This document shows positions 46,486 through 55,488 of a stretch of DNA of 64,000 nucleotides, one piece after another. A program made the translations under genes and the position numbers. Source of the DNA: Thiosocius sp963753845 (lineage in GTDB: Bacteria; Pseudomonadota; Gammaproteobacteria; Chromatiales; Chromatiaceae); contig CAVWEI010000035.1 of NCBI GenBank assembly GCA_963753845.1, positions 65,854 through 129,853 of the forward strand, read 5' to 3'. The notes under the pieces were generated by a model, which was given only the letters and a program-made list of their open reading frames with translations, was not told the DNA's origin and searched no databases. How positions within the stretch are numbered: the stretch's first letter is position 1; every line of letters starts with the position of its first letter.

Positions 46486-49400
46486 TCAGGTCGTACCCGG
46501 CTCCGGGGTCGGTGCTTCAACAGGCTCTTCAACCGACGGTGCGGCGTGGTGGTCGCGCGCCAGCAACAGGTATACGGCGGGCACCACGAACAGCGTGAAC
46601 AGGGTGCCGATCCCCAGCCCGGTGGAGATCACCAGGCCGATATCGAAACGGCTGACGGCACCGGGCCCGCTGGCCGTCAACAGCGGAATCATGGCCACCA
46701 GCATGGCCACCGTCGTCATCAGGATAGGGCGCAGCCGGATCGTGGATGCGCGCTCGATCGCGGTGCGCTTGTCCAGCCCCTCTTCAATCTGCAACTGGTT
46801 GGCAAACTCGACGATAAGGATGCCGTTTTTGGCGATCAGGCCGATCAGGGTGATCAGGCCCACCTGCGTGTAGATGTTGACACTGGCGAAGCCCAGGGTC
46901 ATGAAGGCCAGTGCGCCAGCGATGGACATGGGTACCGATACCAGGATGATCAGCGGGTCGCGCCAGCTCTCGAACTGCGCAGCCAGTACCAGATAGATCA
47001 CCAGCAATGACATGAAGAAGGTCACCACCAGGGCGCTGCCCTGTTGTGCGAACTGACGGGTGGCACCGGTGTAATCGAAGCTGTAACCGAGCGGAAATTC
47101 TTCGCGCGCCAGTTGTTCCATGGTCGCCATCGCCTGCCCCTCGGAAACGCCAGGCGCCATCAGGCCCTCGATGGTGAGTGCGTTCAGCTGCTGGAACTGC
47201 GCACGCTTGCTGGGCTCGACCGTGTTTTCGATCTTCACCAGCGAGGACAGAGGCACCTGGTCGCCATCGGCGCTGCGCAGGTAGAAATCGCCGAGCATCT
47301 CCGGATTGAGGCGGAACGCGCGTTCGGCCTGCGGGATGACCTTATAGCTGCGCCCATCGAGGCTGAACCGGTTGACGTCGTTGCCGCCAAGCAGGGTGGC
47401 GAGATTGCGCCCGACATCTGCCATCGATATCCCCAGATCGGCCGCACGGTCCCGGTCGATCACCAGCACCGCCTTGGGTCGGCTGAACTCGACCGACTTG
47501 CGCAGGAACAGGAAGTCACCGCTGGCCATGCCACGCCCGATCAGCTGGTCGGCAACCCCGTCGAGGTCCTCGTAGCTGCTGTCGCTCTGGATTACGAACT
47601 GGAAGGGCAGGCCGCTGCTGCCCGGCAGGCTGGGGCGCGGGAATATGGCCAGCTGGAAGCCGGCGATCTGGCTCAGCTTGCCCTGCAGCTCGGGCAGGAC
47701 CTCCATCTGCGAGCGCGCGCGCAGCGCCGGCTGCTGCATCTTGAAGCCGCCGAACACCACGTTGTCGTCACCGCGAAAACCCAGCAGCAGGAAGCTCTCG
47801 TGATACTCGGGCACGGTCTCGAAAGCCTCGATGATCTCGCGCGTGTAGGCCTCGTTGTATTCGAGCGACGCGGTCTGCGGGGCCACGGCCTGGAAGAACA
47901 GGATGCTCTGATCCTCGGTCGGTGCCAGTTCGGCCTTGGTCGTGGTGAACATGAAATAGATGCTGCCGAGTATCGCTGCCGCGAACAGCATGGTGACCGG
48001 CATGTAGTTCAGCGCCCCGTGCAGCCGACGCAGGTAGAGAGCCGACAGCCATTCGAAGAAATGCTCCACGGCACGCTCGAAGCGCCCGGGGTTGCCCGCC
48101 GGCCTCAGTACCTTGGACGAGAGCATCGGCGACAGGGTGAGCGCGACCACACCGGATATCAGCACTGCCCCGGCCAGCGAAAACGCAAACTCGGTAAACA
48201 GGGTGCCGACCAGTCCGCCCATGAACCCGATCGGGGCGTACACGGCGATCAGGGTGGTGGTCATGGCGATGATTGGCAGCCCGAGCTCGCGTGCGCCGTC
48301 GATCGCGGCCTGGAAGCGTGATTTGCCCATCTCGATGTGCCGGTGCACGTTCTCGACCACCACGATCGCGTCGTCGACCACCACGCCGATTGCAAGCACC
48401 ATGGCAAGCAGGGTGAGCAGGTTGATCGAGAAGCCGGCCAGCAGCATCAGGAAGGCCGCGCCCACCAGCGACAGAGGGACCGCGACCGCGGGCACGATCG
48501 CCGCACGCAGCGAGCCCAGCGACAGGAAGATGACCACCAGCACGATCAGCACGGCCTCGACCAGGGTGGTGAACACCTCGTCGATCGAATCCTGGATGAA
48601 GGCACTGGCGTCGTAGGGGATGTGCGCTTCCAGACCACTGGGCAGCTGGCTGCGGATCTCCTTCATCGCCTCGTGAACGTACTTCGCGACGGTCAGGGGG
48701 TTGGAGCCCGGTGCCTGCTCCACGCCGACGAATATGGCGGGTTTGCCCTTGTACCAGGTGGCAGTGTCGTAGTCCTCGGAGCCCAGCTCGGTGCGCGCCA
48801 CATCACGCAGGCGTACCAGGGAATCGCCGCTGCGGCGCACCACGAGATTGCGGAAGTCCTCCACGTCGGCGACATCGGTGGTCGCCGACAGGTCGATCAC
48901 GCTGTATTCGCCGCGCGCCTGCCCGATCCCGGACAGGTAATTGTTGGCGCGCAGCACGTCGGCCACGTCCTGCGCCGTGACACCGAGTGCGGCCATGCGC
49001 CGCGGGTCCAGCCAGACCCGCATGGCGAACGTCTTGTCGCCGATCAGGGCGGCCTTCGCGACCCCCGGCAGGGCCTGCAGCTTGGGCTGCACCACCCGCA
49101 GCAGGTAGTCGTTGATCTGCGAGGCCTTCATCTGCTCGCTGTAGAACGCGAGGTACATCAGCGCCGTGGCATCACCGGTGCGCGAGGAGATCACCGGGTC
49201 CTGCGCATCTTCCGGCAGCACGTTGCGGCGGCTGGCAACCTTGGCCTGGATCTCGGCCACGGCCGCGTTGGGCGGATAGTTCAGCCGCATATGGGCCTCG
49301 ATCACCGACTGGCCCTGTGTGCTGGAGGAGGACAGGTAGTCGATCCCCTGGGCCTCTGCGATCGCCTGCTGCAGCGGTGTCGTGATGAAGCCCTTGATCA

Positions 49401-49572
49401 GCTCGCTGCTGGCACCCGGATAACTGGTTGATACGGTGACCACCGTGTCCTGGGTTTCCGGATATTGGCGTACGTCCAGCGAGGTGATGGAGCGCAGTCC
49501 GACCACCAGGATCAGCAGGCTGATCACACTGGCAAGGACCGGCCGCTGGATATAGAGGTCTGTGAATTTCAT
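46486..49572 (-). CDS. RND efflux pump inner-membrane transporter (AcrB/MexF-like)
   Basis: Proton-driven drug/metabolite exporter of 1028 residues, the normal size of the HAE1 family. It begins MKFTDLYIQRPVLASVISLL and shows the expected pattern: a helix, a large periplasmic loop, a helix bundle with the conserved Asp pair in AIGVVVDDAIVVVENVHRH (TM4), a second half with LTLIGLIAKNGILIVEFANQ, and a final bundle. Its start overlaps the adaptor's stop by four bases (ATGA). No outer-membrane channel gene is adjacent, so it probably borrows a TolC homologue. Confidence 0.95.
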   Translation of the reverse strand: MKFTDLYIQRPVLASVISLLILVVGLRSITSLDVRQYPETQDTVVTVSTSYPGASSELIKGFITTPLQQAIAEAQGIDYLSSSSTQGQSVIEAHMRLNYPPNAAVAEIQAKVASRRNVLPEDAQDPVISSRTGDATALMYLAFYSEQMKASQINDYLLRVVQPKLQALPGVAKAALIGDKTFAMRVWLDPRRMAALGVTAQDVADVLRANNYLSGIGQARGEYSVIDLSATTDVADVEDFRNLVVRRSGDSLVRLRDVARTELGSEDYDTATWYKGKPAIFVGVEQAPGSNPLTVAKYVHEAMKEIRSQLPSGLEAHIPYDASAFIQDSIDEVFTTLVEAVLIVLVVIFLSLGSLRAAIVPAVAVPLSLVGAAFLMLLAGFSINLLTLLAMVLAIGVVVDDAIVVVENVHRHIEMGKSRFQAAIDGARELGLPIIAMTTTLIAVYAPIGFMGGLVGTLFTEFAFSLAGAVLISGVVALTLSPMLSSKVLRPAGNPGRFERAVEHFFEWLSALYLRRLHGALNYMPVTMLFAAAILGSIYFMFTTTKAELAPTEDQSILFFQAVAPQTASLEYNEAYTREIIEAFETVPEYHESFLLLGFRGDDNVVFGGFKMQQPALRARSQMEVLPELQGKLSQIAGFQLAIFPRPSLPGSSGLPFQFVIQSDSSYEDLDGVADQLIGRGMASGDFLFLRKSVEFSRPKAVLVIDRDRAADLGISMADVGRNLATLLGGNDVNRFSLDGRSYKVIPQAERAFRLNPEMLGDFYLRSADGDQVPLSSLVKIENTVEPSKRAQFQQLNALTIEGLMAPGVSEGQAMATMEQLAREEFPLGYSFDYTGATRQFAQQGSALVVTFFMSLLVIYLVLAAQFESWRDPLIILVSVPMSIAGALAFMTLGFASVNIYTQVGLITLIGLIAKNGILIVEFANQLQIEEGLDKRTAIERASTIRLRPILMTTVAMLVAMIPLLTASGPGAVSRFDIGLVISTGLGIGTLFTLFVVPAVYLLLARDHHAAPSVEEPVEAPTPEPGTT

Positions 49573-50666
49573 GCCTTTTTGTCCCGTTCGGCCGGCGCCG
49601 GTTTGCTGTCGATCATCACGGCCTGGCCGTTTCGCAGCTTGTTGTGACCGGCGCTCACCACCTGCTCACCCTCAGCAAGCCCGGACACCACCGAGACCCG
49701 GCCGTTGCGCACGCTGCCGGTTTCGATCTGGCGGCGACTGACGACCTTTCCGCCGTCTTTCTCCTCGATCACGAACACCGAGTCGCCGTAGGGCGCGTAG
49801 CTGATAGCGGTGTCCGGTATCGTGATCACGCCCTCGCGCTCCGGCAGCTCGACACGCACGTCGGCAAACATGCCGGGACGCAGCTTCTGATCGGAATTGG
49901 TGAGCTGGGCGCGCACGCGAAAGCTGCGGCTGCCCACGTTCACGCCCGGGTCGACCGCAACGATCTGCCCGCCAAAGACCTGCTCCGGGTAGGCCTGCAC
50001 CCGGACCTCGACCACCTGGTCCTTGCTGATCCGCGCGAGCTCACGCTCCGGCAGGGTGAAGTCGGCAAAGATCGGGTCGAGCTGTTCCAGCGGCACGATC
50101 GGGGACCCGGGGCTCAGATACTCACCGAGATCGACGCGGCGTATCCCCAAGCGCCCGTCGAACGGGGCGCGGATGCGCTTCTTGTCGATCAGGGCCTGTT
50201 GCCCCGTCACCTGCGCCTCGGCGGCATCCAGGGTGGCGCGGGCTTCGTCATAGTCCGATTTCGAGACCGACTTGTCTTTTACCAGCTTGGCGACGCGTTC
50301 GAACTTGAGCCGACCCAGGGTGCGCTCCGCCACCAGGCCTTCGAGCTGGGCCTGATCCGTCTGGCTGTCGAGCTCCAGCAACAGTTCACCCTGCTTGATC
50401 CACTCGCCGGAGTTGAAATGGATGGCGCTGACCTGGCCGCCGACCTCGCTGGTCACCTCGATGCCTGCAATCGCCTCCAGGCTCCCGACCACCTGCAAAT
50501 ATGGCTGCCAGTTCTCGAGCACGACGGTGGTGGCGGCGATCACGGTCGGGGGCGGGCCACCCGCCTGGGCGGCCGCCATCTGCTCGGCGGTATGCTGCTT
50601 CCAGCTGAATATGCCGCCGAATACCGCGGCGAGAACCAGGGCTACCAGAATGAGACGCGTGACCAT
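49569..50666 (-). CDS. RND efflux periplasmic adaptor (membrane fusion protein)
   Basis: Adaptor linking the pump to an outer-membrane channel. 365 residues from the ATG at 50666, preceded by AAGGAA; the TTG-like start further upstream is unlikely. Seen: an N-terminal anchor helix (VTRLILVALVLAAVFGGIF), a lipoyl half EVGGQVSAIHFNSGEWIKQG, an alpha-helical hairpin (about residues 95-150), the second lipoyl half IRAPFDGRLGIRRVDLGEYL, and a beta-barrel. It is the first gene of the pump operon and is divergent from the TetR gene. Confidence 0.94.
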   Translation of the reverse strand: MVTRLILVALVLAAVFGGIFSWKQHTAEQMAAAQAGGPPPTVIAATTVVLENWQPYLQVVGSLEAIAGIEVTSEVGGQVSAIHFNSGEWIKQGELLLELDSQTDQAQLEGLVAERTLGRLKFERVAKLVKDKSVSKSDYDEARATLDAAEAQVTGQQALIDKKRIRAPFDGRLGIRRVDLGEYLSPGSPIVPLEQLDPIFADFTLPERELARISKDQVVEVRVQAYPEQVFGGQIVAVDPGVNVGSRSFRVRAQLTNSDQKLRPGMFADVRVELPEREGVITIPDTAISYAPYGDSVFVIEEKDGGKVVSRRQIETGSVRNGRVSVVSGLAEGEQVVSAGHNKLRNGQAVMIDSKPAPAERDKKA

Positions 50667-50750
50667 TGCGAATTCCTTCAATAGATCTTCGGACTTAGGG
50701 TAGAACAGCATTGCCATCGGCCTGCGGCAGATGCAGACACAATCCAAATG

Positions 50751-50766
50751 TACACTGCACCGTGTA
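50751..50766. promoter_or_regulatory. putative TetR operator in the divergent gap
   Basis: TACAC, six bases (TGCACC) and GTGTA form an inverted repeat about 90 bases upstream of both divergent starts. This is the usual place and shape for a TetR-family site controlling both the pump operon and its own gene. Confidence 0.5.
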
Positions 50767-50854
50767 GTATACTCTTGACAAGGCGCCTGTATATGATCAC
50801 GTCCACATCAGAACCGGAAAAGACGCCCCTACGCCCACCCGGCTGGAAGACACG

Positions 50855-51493
50855 ATGAACACGCTCACACTCACTCAGCAAAAGCGCGAGGATATCCTCG
50901 ACGCGGCATTGACCGAATTCGAGGCCCGCGGATTCCGTGAAACCAGCATGGACCGGATCGCGGGGAGGGCGCAGGCGTCGAAGCGCACCGTCTACAATCA
51001 TTTCGCGAGCAAGGAGGCCTTGTTCGACGCCATCGCGGCACAGCTGAGTGAACGCGTCCACCAGGTTACCGACTATCCCTATGACCCCGCGCTGCCAATC
51101 GACCACCAGCTGCAGACCATCGGTGAGCAGATGCTGGATATGTTGGCGGCGCCCAGTTTCGTCAGCCTCGCCAGGGTCACCCTGGTCGAGATGATCCGAT
51201 CACCCCATCTGGCCCGAAAGACCTACCTGCTGTTTCGTGAGCGCCAGTCCGGCCTGGCCGTGTGGCTGGCAGAGGCCACACGTGACGGGCGGCTGTTGGT
51301 GGACGACCCGGTGTGGGCCGCCGATCAGTTTTTCGGCCTCATAAAGTCCTTCGCCTTCTGGCCGCAGATCCTCGGGGACCAGCCGATCCCGGACGAAAAG
51401 ACGCGCACCCGGATCCTGGATTCTTCGGTCGCCATGTTTCTTGGCAGCTACCAGTCGTCCGGCCCTGCCGTCAGCGTGCGGGCAGGCCAGTAG
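50855..51493 (+). CDS. TetR/AcrR-family transcriptional repressor
   Basis: 212 residues. The N-terminal HTH reads ILDAALTEFEARGFRETSMDRIAGRAQASKRTVYNHFASKEALF, the standard TetR DNA-binding domain. The C-terminal part is the helical ligand-binding domain. It is transcribed divergently from the RND pump across a 188-base gap containing an inverted repeat, so it most likely represses the pump and is released by a pump substrate. Confidence 0.92.
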   Translation: MNTLTLTQQKREDILDAALTEFEARGFRETSMDRIAGRAQASKRTVYNHFASKEALFDAIAAQLSERVHQVTDYPYDPALPIDHQLQTIGEQMLDMLAAPSFVSLARVTLVEMIRSPHLARKTYLLFRERQSGLAVWLAEATRDGRLLVDDPVWAADQFFGLIKSFAFWPQILGDQPIPDEKTRTRILDSSVAMFLGSYQSSGPAVSVRAGQ

Positions 51494-52070
51494 TAAACGG
51501 GTGATGGTTTGAGGCGTTTGAGCGGAAGTGGGCATTTACTTACAACAAAAGAAGGTTGCTTCAGGTATTTCACAAACTCGTGGTGCCTGGTTCACTTATT
51601 TCATCCTGCATATGACGCAGACGCGATTGTGAGTACCCACTAACTGACGCCCCCTGCCTGAATACCTCGATCACGCGCCTTTGTGCCGGTTTCACAGGCG
51701 CTGCTGACAAAAGTGCCGAGACCGTGCTGGCTGGCCGAACGCCACGACCAGGCGCATTTAAATATCGTCACGCTATAAAAGAGAGTGTGCACTCACTCAC
51801 TCCCTTTGTTTTCTCTCACCTAAAGCCGGTTTCTTTATCGGCTGCCGTCAAGTATCCGGTGACCCATGCAGATCACCAGCATCGGCAGGGGGTGCCAAAG
51901 GCCTTTACTTCTCAGGATGCGGTGTCGCGTAACAGTTTCGTCACCGACCACCGATAACGGTTGCATATGCGTCAGCCAGGGGGGGCAGATCGGTTGCGTT
52001 GAGCGCACCGGGCCCACCCCCGGGGGCGTGTGTACCAACCTGCCAGGTATTGCACAGGAGCTTTTGCACC
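51494..52070. other. intergenic region before the pilU-like gene
   Basis: 577 bases without a supportable gene. It is AT-richer than its neighbours around 51530-51840. A possible -10 TATAAA lies at 51774-51779, and CACT units are repeated in tandem at about 51785-51803. The bases just before 52071 carry an ACAGGAG Shine-Dalgarno. I see no tRNA or RNA hairpin of known type. Confidence 0.4.
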
Positions 52071-53246
52071 ATGGCGCACATCGATGTTCCCCGAATTCTC
52101 CAGATCATGGTCAAGAACAACGCCGCCGACGTGTTCTTGTATACAGGTGCCAAGATCTCCATGAAGACCCCCAAGGGCTTTGCCCAGCTCGGGGAGCCAC
52201 TGGCCGAGGGCGATGCCGAAAGGGCGATCCGCGAGATCCTCACCGATGAGAAGTTGAAACACTTCGAGGAGCACGGCGAGGTCGATTTCTCGCTGTCCTA
52301 CAACGGCATCGGACGTTTTCGCGGCAACGCCTTCCGGCAGCGTGGCGAGGCGTCACTGGTCCTGAGGCATATCAACACCGAGGTGCCGACGACCGAAAGC
52401 CTTGGGGTGCCCAAGGTCCTCGAGGAGCTGGTCATGGAGCGCAACGGTCTCATCCTGGTCGTCGGTGCGACGGGTTCAGGCAAGTCCACGACCCTGGCGG
52501 CCATGATCGACTACCGCAACAGCAATTCAGGTGGCCATATTCTCACCCTCGAAGACCCGATCGAGTTCGTGCACAGGCACAAGAAGGCGATCGTGGCCCA
52601 ACGCGAGGTTGGCACCGACACCAAATCGTTCAGCAACGGCATGAGGGCGGCGATGCGCGAATCGCCCGACGTGATCCTGATGGGCGAGATCCGTGATCTC
52701 GAGACCATGGAGTTCGCGCAGAAATTCGCCAATACCGGGCACCTCGCTCTTTCCACGCTGCATGCCAACAACTCGATCACCACCATGGAGCGTATTCTCG
52801 GCTTCTATCCCAAGGACGGTATCGAGCAGCAGGCCAAGCGTATCTCCCAGAATCTCCGGGCGATCGTCTGTCAGCGCCTGGTGCCGGGGAAGGAGAGCGG
52901 AAAGGTTGCCGTGTTCGAGGTGCTGGTCAACACGGGATACATTGCCGATATGATCTCCAAGATGGAACTCGGCGGGATCAAGGATGCGATCGAGCGCGGA
53001 GGCAACTACCACATGCAATCGTTCGACCAGCACCTGGTCAGGTTGTACTTCGAGGGGCGCATCACCCAGGAGACCGCCATCGAGTACGCCGATTCGGGCA
53101 GCAACGTCAAGATCCAGATCAAGACCGCCGATGCCGGCAAGAAGATCAGCGGATCCACCGACTGGGGCAGCGGTATGTCGCTCGAACCCAACGAGGCCGA
53201 CGCCGGCCAGATCGACGACGTGGTCGCGGATTTCGGCCGGGCCTGA
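52071..53246 (+). CDS. pilU: type IV pilus retraction ATPase, PilU-like
   Basis: PilT/PilU-family motor of 391 residues from the ATG at 52071, chosen for its ACAGGAG. Walker A GATGSGKSTTLAAMIDYRN, the Asp box ILTLEDPIEFVH, Walker B RESPDVILMGEIRDLETME and the His box GHLALSTLHANN are all present. The N-terminus (IMVKNNAADVFLYTGAKISMK) and the long acidic tail after about residue 345 fit PilU better than PilT. No other pilus gene is nearby. PilT normally adjoins PilU but is not in this window. Confidence 0.85.
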   Translation: MAHIDVPRILQIMVKNNAADVFLYTGAKISMKTPKGFAQLGEPLAEGDAERAIREILTDEKLKHFEEHGEVDFSLSYNGIGRFRGNAFRQRGEASLVLRHINTEVPTTESLGVPKVLEELVMERNGLILVVGATGSGKSTTLAAMIDYRNSNSGGHILTLEDPIEFVHRHKKAIVAQREVGTDTKSFSNGMRAAMRESPDVILMGEIRDLETMEFAQKFANTGHLALSTLHANNSITTMERILGFYPKDGIEQQAKRISQNLRAIVCQRLVPGKESGKVAVFEVLVNTGYIADMISKMELGGIKDAIERGGNYHMQSFDQHLVRLYFEGRITQETAIEYADSGSNVKIQIKTADAGKKISGSTDWGSGMSLEPNEADAGQIDDVVADFGRA

Positions 53247-53421
53247 GCCCAGGACCGGCCCTTCTGTCAGCGAGGCGTGCCCCTAAAGTGGATGGCGCCC
53301 CGGCTCAAGGGGTGCAAGTTCATCTACGCCCGGCAACCGCCCGAAGGCGGACGCTGCGCCGGGTGCAATCCCCAGCGGCCCCTGCTAAGGTCGCGCGCCA
53401 AAATGGCGGGGATAAACTGCA

Positions 53422-53844
53422 ATGCTCTCAACACCACATGCCAGCTTCCTGGCCGCAGGGGCCCTCGTGGCGGCCCAGTTTTTTCTCGGAACCGCGCAGT
53501 CAGCTCCGCTTCAGGGCAGCGAATGGAAGCCGGTGCGCATGGGTGAGATCGCCGTGCCCGGGGAATCGACAGCCTTCGTGCAGTTCCGCAGCAAGGGCCG
53601 CCTGGAGGGGCACGGCGGCTGCAACCGCCTTTTCGCGCAGTACCAGGCGGATGATGGACAGATCTTCATCGGCCCTGTCGCCGCGGCCCGTATGGCATGT
53701 GCGCAGGGCTTGATGGAGCGTGAGGCGGCACTCGCAGCGGCACTGGAGAACGCACGCACCTATCAACGCCTGAAGACCAGGCTGGTACTGTTCGACAGCG
53801 AAGCCAGACCGGTGCTGGAGATGCGCCAGACGGACTGGGATTGA
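53422..53844 (+). CDS. META-domain (HslJ-like) exported protein
   Basis: 140 residues with an N-terminal signal-like helix (about residues 7-27). It then shows the META fold pattern: GSEWKPVRM at the start, EGHGGCNRLFAQYQ with the conserved Gly-Cys-Asn, and a Cys in ARMACAQGLMERE. HslJ relatives affect heat and antibiotic resistance, but the molecular role is unclear. It is preceded by 175 bases with no gene. Confidence 0.78.
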   Translation: MLSTPHASFLAAGALVAAQFFLGTAQSAPLQGSEWKPVRMGEIAVPGESTAFVQFRSKGRLEGHGGCNRLFAQYQADDGQIFIGPVAAARMACAQGLMEREAALAAALENARTYQRLKTRLVLFDSEARPVLEMRQTDWD

Positions 53845-54107
53845 TCTGCTTGCTGCACGAGTGAAACTCGCCGGTCGGGGAGGGGGGCGCCCCCTGCATT
53901 CGAACTCCCAGCACCGTTGCTCGCGTCAATTCTGCGGTTGCATCCCCGGAACAGGCCACAGACGGACACGCGGTTCGCGCCGTGAACGACCGATGCTGAG
54001 ACTCCATATGCCAAGTCGACGATCAACTGATCCTCGACTAGGCTTCCCGAACCACCACACAAAAATCTGTTAATCACTTCATTTAGTGGTGAAGGAAGGA
54101 GGAGACA
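53845..54107. other. intergenic region before the carbonic anhydrase
   Basis: I find no gene in these 263 bases. The last part is AT-richer and ends in a strong AAGGAGGAG Shine-Dalgarno directly before the ATG at 54108, so high translation of the anhydrase is likely. Confidence 0.4.
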
Positions 54108-54689
54108 ATGAGCAAAACTGTCGAAGAGGTATTGGCCGCAAATAACAAGTATTCAGCCAACTTTGGCGACAAAGGAGCGCTTCCGATGCCACCAGGGAGG
54201 CATTTCGCAATCCTGACCTGCATGGATGCGCGACTTGATCCTGCAAAGTATGCAGGTCTTGCGGAGGGAGACGCCCACGTAATCCGCAATGCAGGTGGCC
54301 GTGCGAGCGATGATGCCATCCGATCATTGGTGATTTCGCACAAGCTGTTGGGTACCGGCGAGTGGTTCGTGATTCACCACACCGACTGTGGAATGGAAAC
54401 ATTCACCAATGAGGTCATGGCCGACTTGTTAAACAACAGTCTGGAAACCGCAACGGTGGATTCGAGTGGCTGGCATGACACCGGTAAAGGGCCGGGTTCG
54501 CCGGAAGGTCGTTACATAAACTGGCTCACCATTACGGACAATGCGGCGAGCGTAGTGGAGGATGTGCGGCGGATAAAGGCCCACCCTCTGGTTGCCGATT
54601 ACATCCCCGTATACGGGTACATTTATGACTGCAGGACCGGGCAATTGGTGGAGGTGCCTGAAGCCACCGCCGCGGGAAGGCCAGGCTAA
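54108..54689 (+). CDS. beta-class carbonic anhydrase
   Basis: 193 residues. The zinc ligands and catalytic dyad are visible: Cys and Asp-Arg in ILTCMDARLD, and His plus Cys in VIHHTDCGMETF. It resembles the small mycobacterial Rv1284-type enzymes, including MPPGRHFAILTCMDARLD and VIRNAGGRASDDAIRSLVIS. It interconverts CO2 and bicarbonate in the cytoplasm, supporting CO2 fixation or pH balance. It is monocistronic, with a strong Shine-Dalgarno and terminator. Confidence 0.92.
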   Translation: MSKTVEEVLAANNKYSANFGDKGALPMPPGRHFAILTCMDARLDPAKYAGLAEGDAHVIRNAGGRASDDAIRSLVISHKLLGTGEWFVIHHTDCGMETFTNEVMADLLNNSLETATVDSSGWHDTGKGPGSPEGRYINWLTITDNAASVVEDVRRIKAHPLVADYIPVYGYIYDCRTGQLVEVPEATAAGRPG

Positions 54690-54708
54690 AACGCGAAGCC
54701 TCTGCGGA

Positions 54709-54733
54709 AGGCCGGTCAACCCGGCCTTTTTTT
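54709..54733 (+). terminator. Rho-independent terminator after the carbonic anhydrase
   Basis: A 7-bp stem, AGGCCGG with CCGGCCT, encloses a five-base loop (TCAAC) and is followed by seven T. It lies 20 bases after the stop. Confidence 0.9.
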
Positions 54734-55125
54734 GATCAGGATTGGCTCGGGGTTGTGGCGATGGGGCGCGTTGTGATTTTCGTTTGCGGTCCAAGTGAGA
54801 GAAACAGGCCGTTGGTATTGCGGTTTGCTGTATGCCGATCATCGCAACTGGGAGAGGAAGTCGGCTGAAGTGTAGTAGTCGGAATCTGATCTGACACTGA
54901 TTGTCAGATGGCATCACCCGAAGCAGACGTTCAGAAACGGTTAGAAAATTGATTTCAGATGGTCTCGGAAAGGCCAGAGGCCGTTCGCCAAGCACCTGGC
55001 CACAGGCAGCAATATGCGCATAAGAGACATTCGCGATCCGAGTTGGGCTGTGTCGGATCGCTTCACCGGTGAATAACCGCGAACCGCAGCAGACGATACA
55101 TTGCGGGCGTTTGGCCCAACGAACT
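54734..55125. other. intergenic region before the left long inverted repeat
   Basis: No gene is supported. A perfect hairpin ATCTGACA-CTGAT-TGTCAGAT lies at 54889-54909. The rest has no recognisable motif. Confidence 0.4.
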
Positions 55126-55471
55126 GAAGGTCCGCTTTCGAGTCCCAGAGGTGCATCCAGAGCTTGGGAATGTTTGTTGATACCTCAATTCGCCTCAGTA
55201 ATCCATCTGTGAACCCATCCGTTGGTAACCAGTGGGGTGATTTCCGGTGACGGTCACTCGGGGCCGAATCTCACGTTTGTATCTGTGGGAACCGCCGGAA
55301 ACATCGGCGGGGGATAACATTTCTTCTTCTTTATAAGGAAAGATTCGAATCCGTTGTCCTCCGAAGGGGGCTACTCAAAAACCCATCGGAAAACCTCGTT
55401 ACGCTTCAAGCAGCAACCATGCCCACCAAGCCCTCGGGTTGATCTGTCCGGGCGGCAAGTATCGGCTCTTC
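55126..55471. repeat. left arm of a 346-bp inverted repeat
   Basis: This stretch is the reverse complement of 58130-58475. By eye I find only two substitutions (at 55135 and 55356) and no gaps. The arms enclose 2658 bases holding essentially one gene. They begin with GAAGGTCCG, a core also found in the 162-bp repeats at 59998 and 63798. No transposase is encoded between or next to the arms. Confidence 0.93.
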
Positions 55472-55488
55472 CACATACAACAAAGACC

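Noticed and set aside
48337..49431. Long plus-strand frame opposite the RND pump gene
   Set aside because: Composition is dominated by His, Arg, Gln and Asp, the usual antisense shadow of GC-rich genes.
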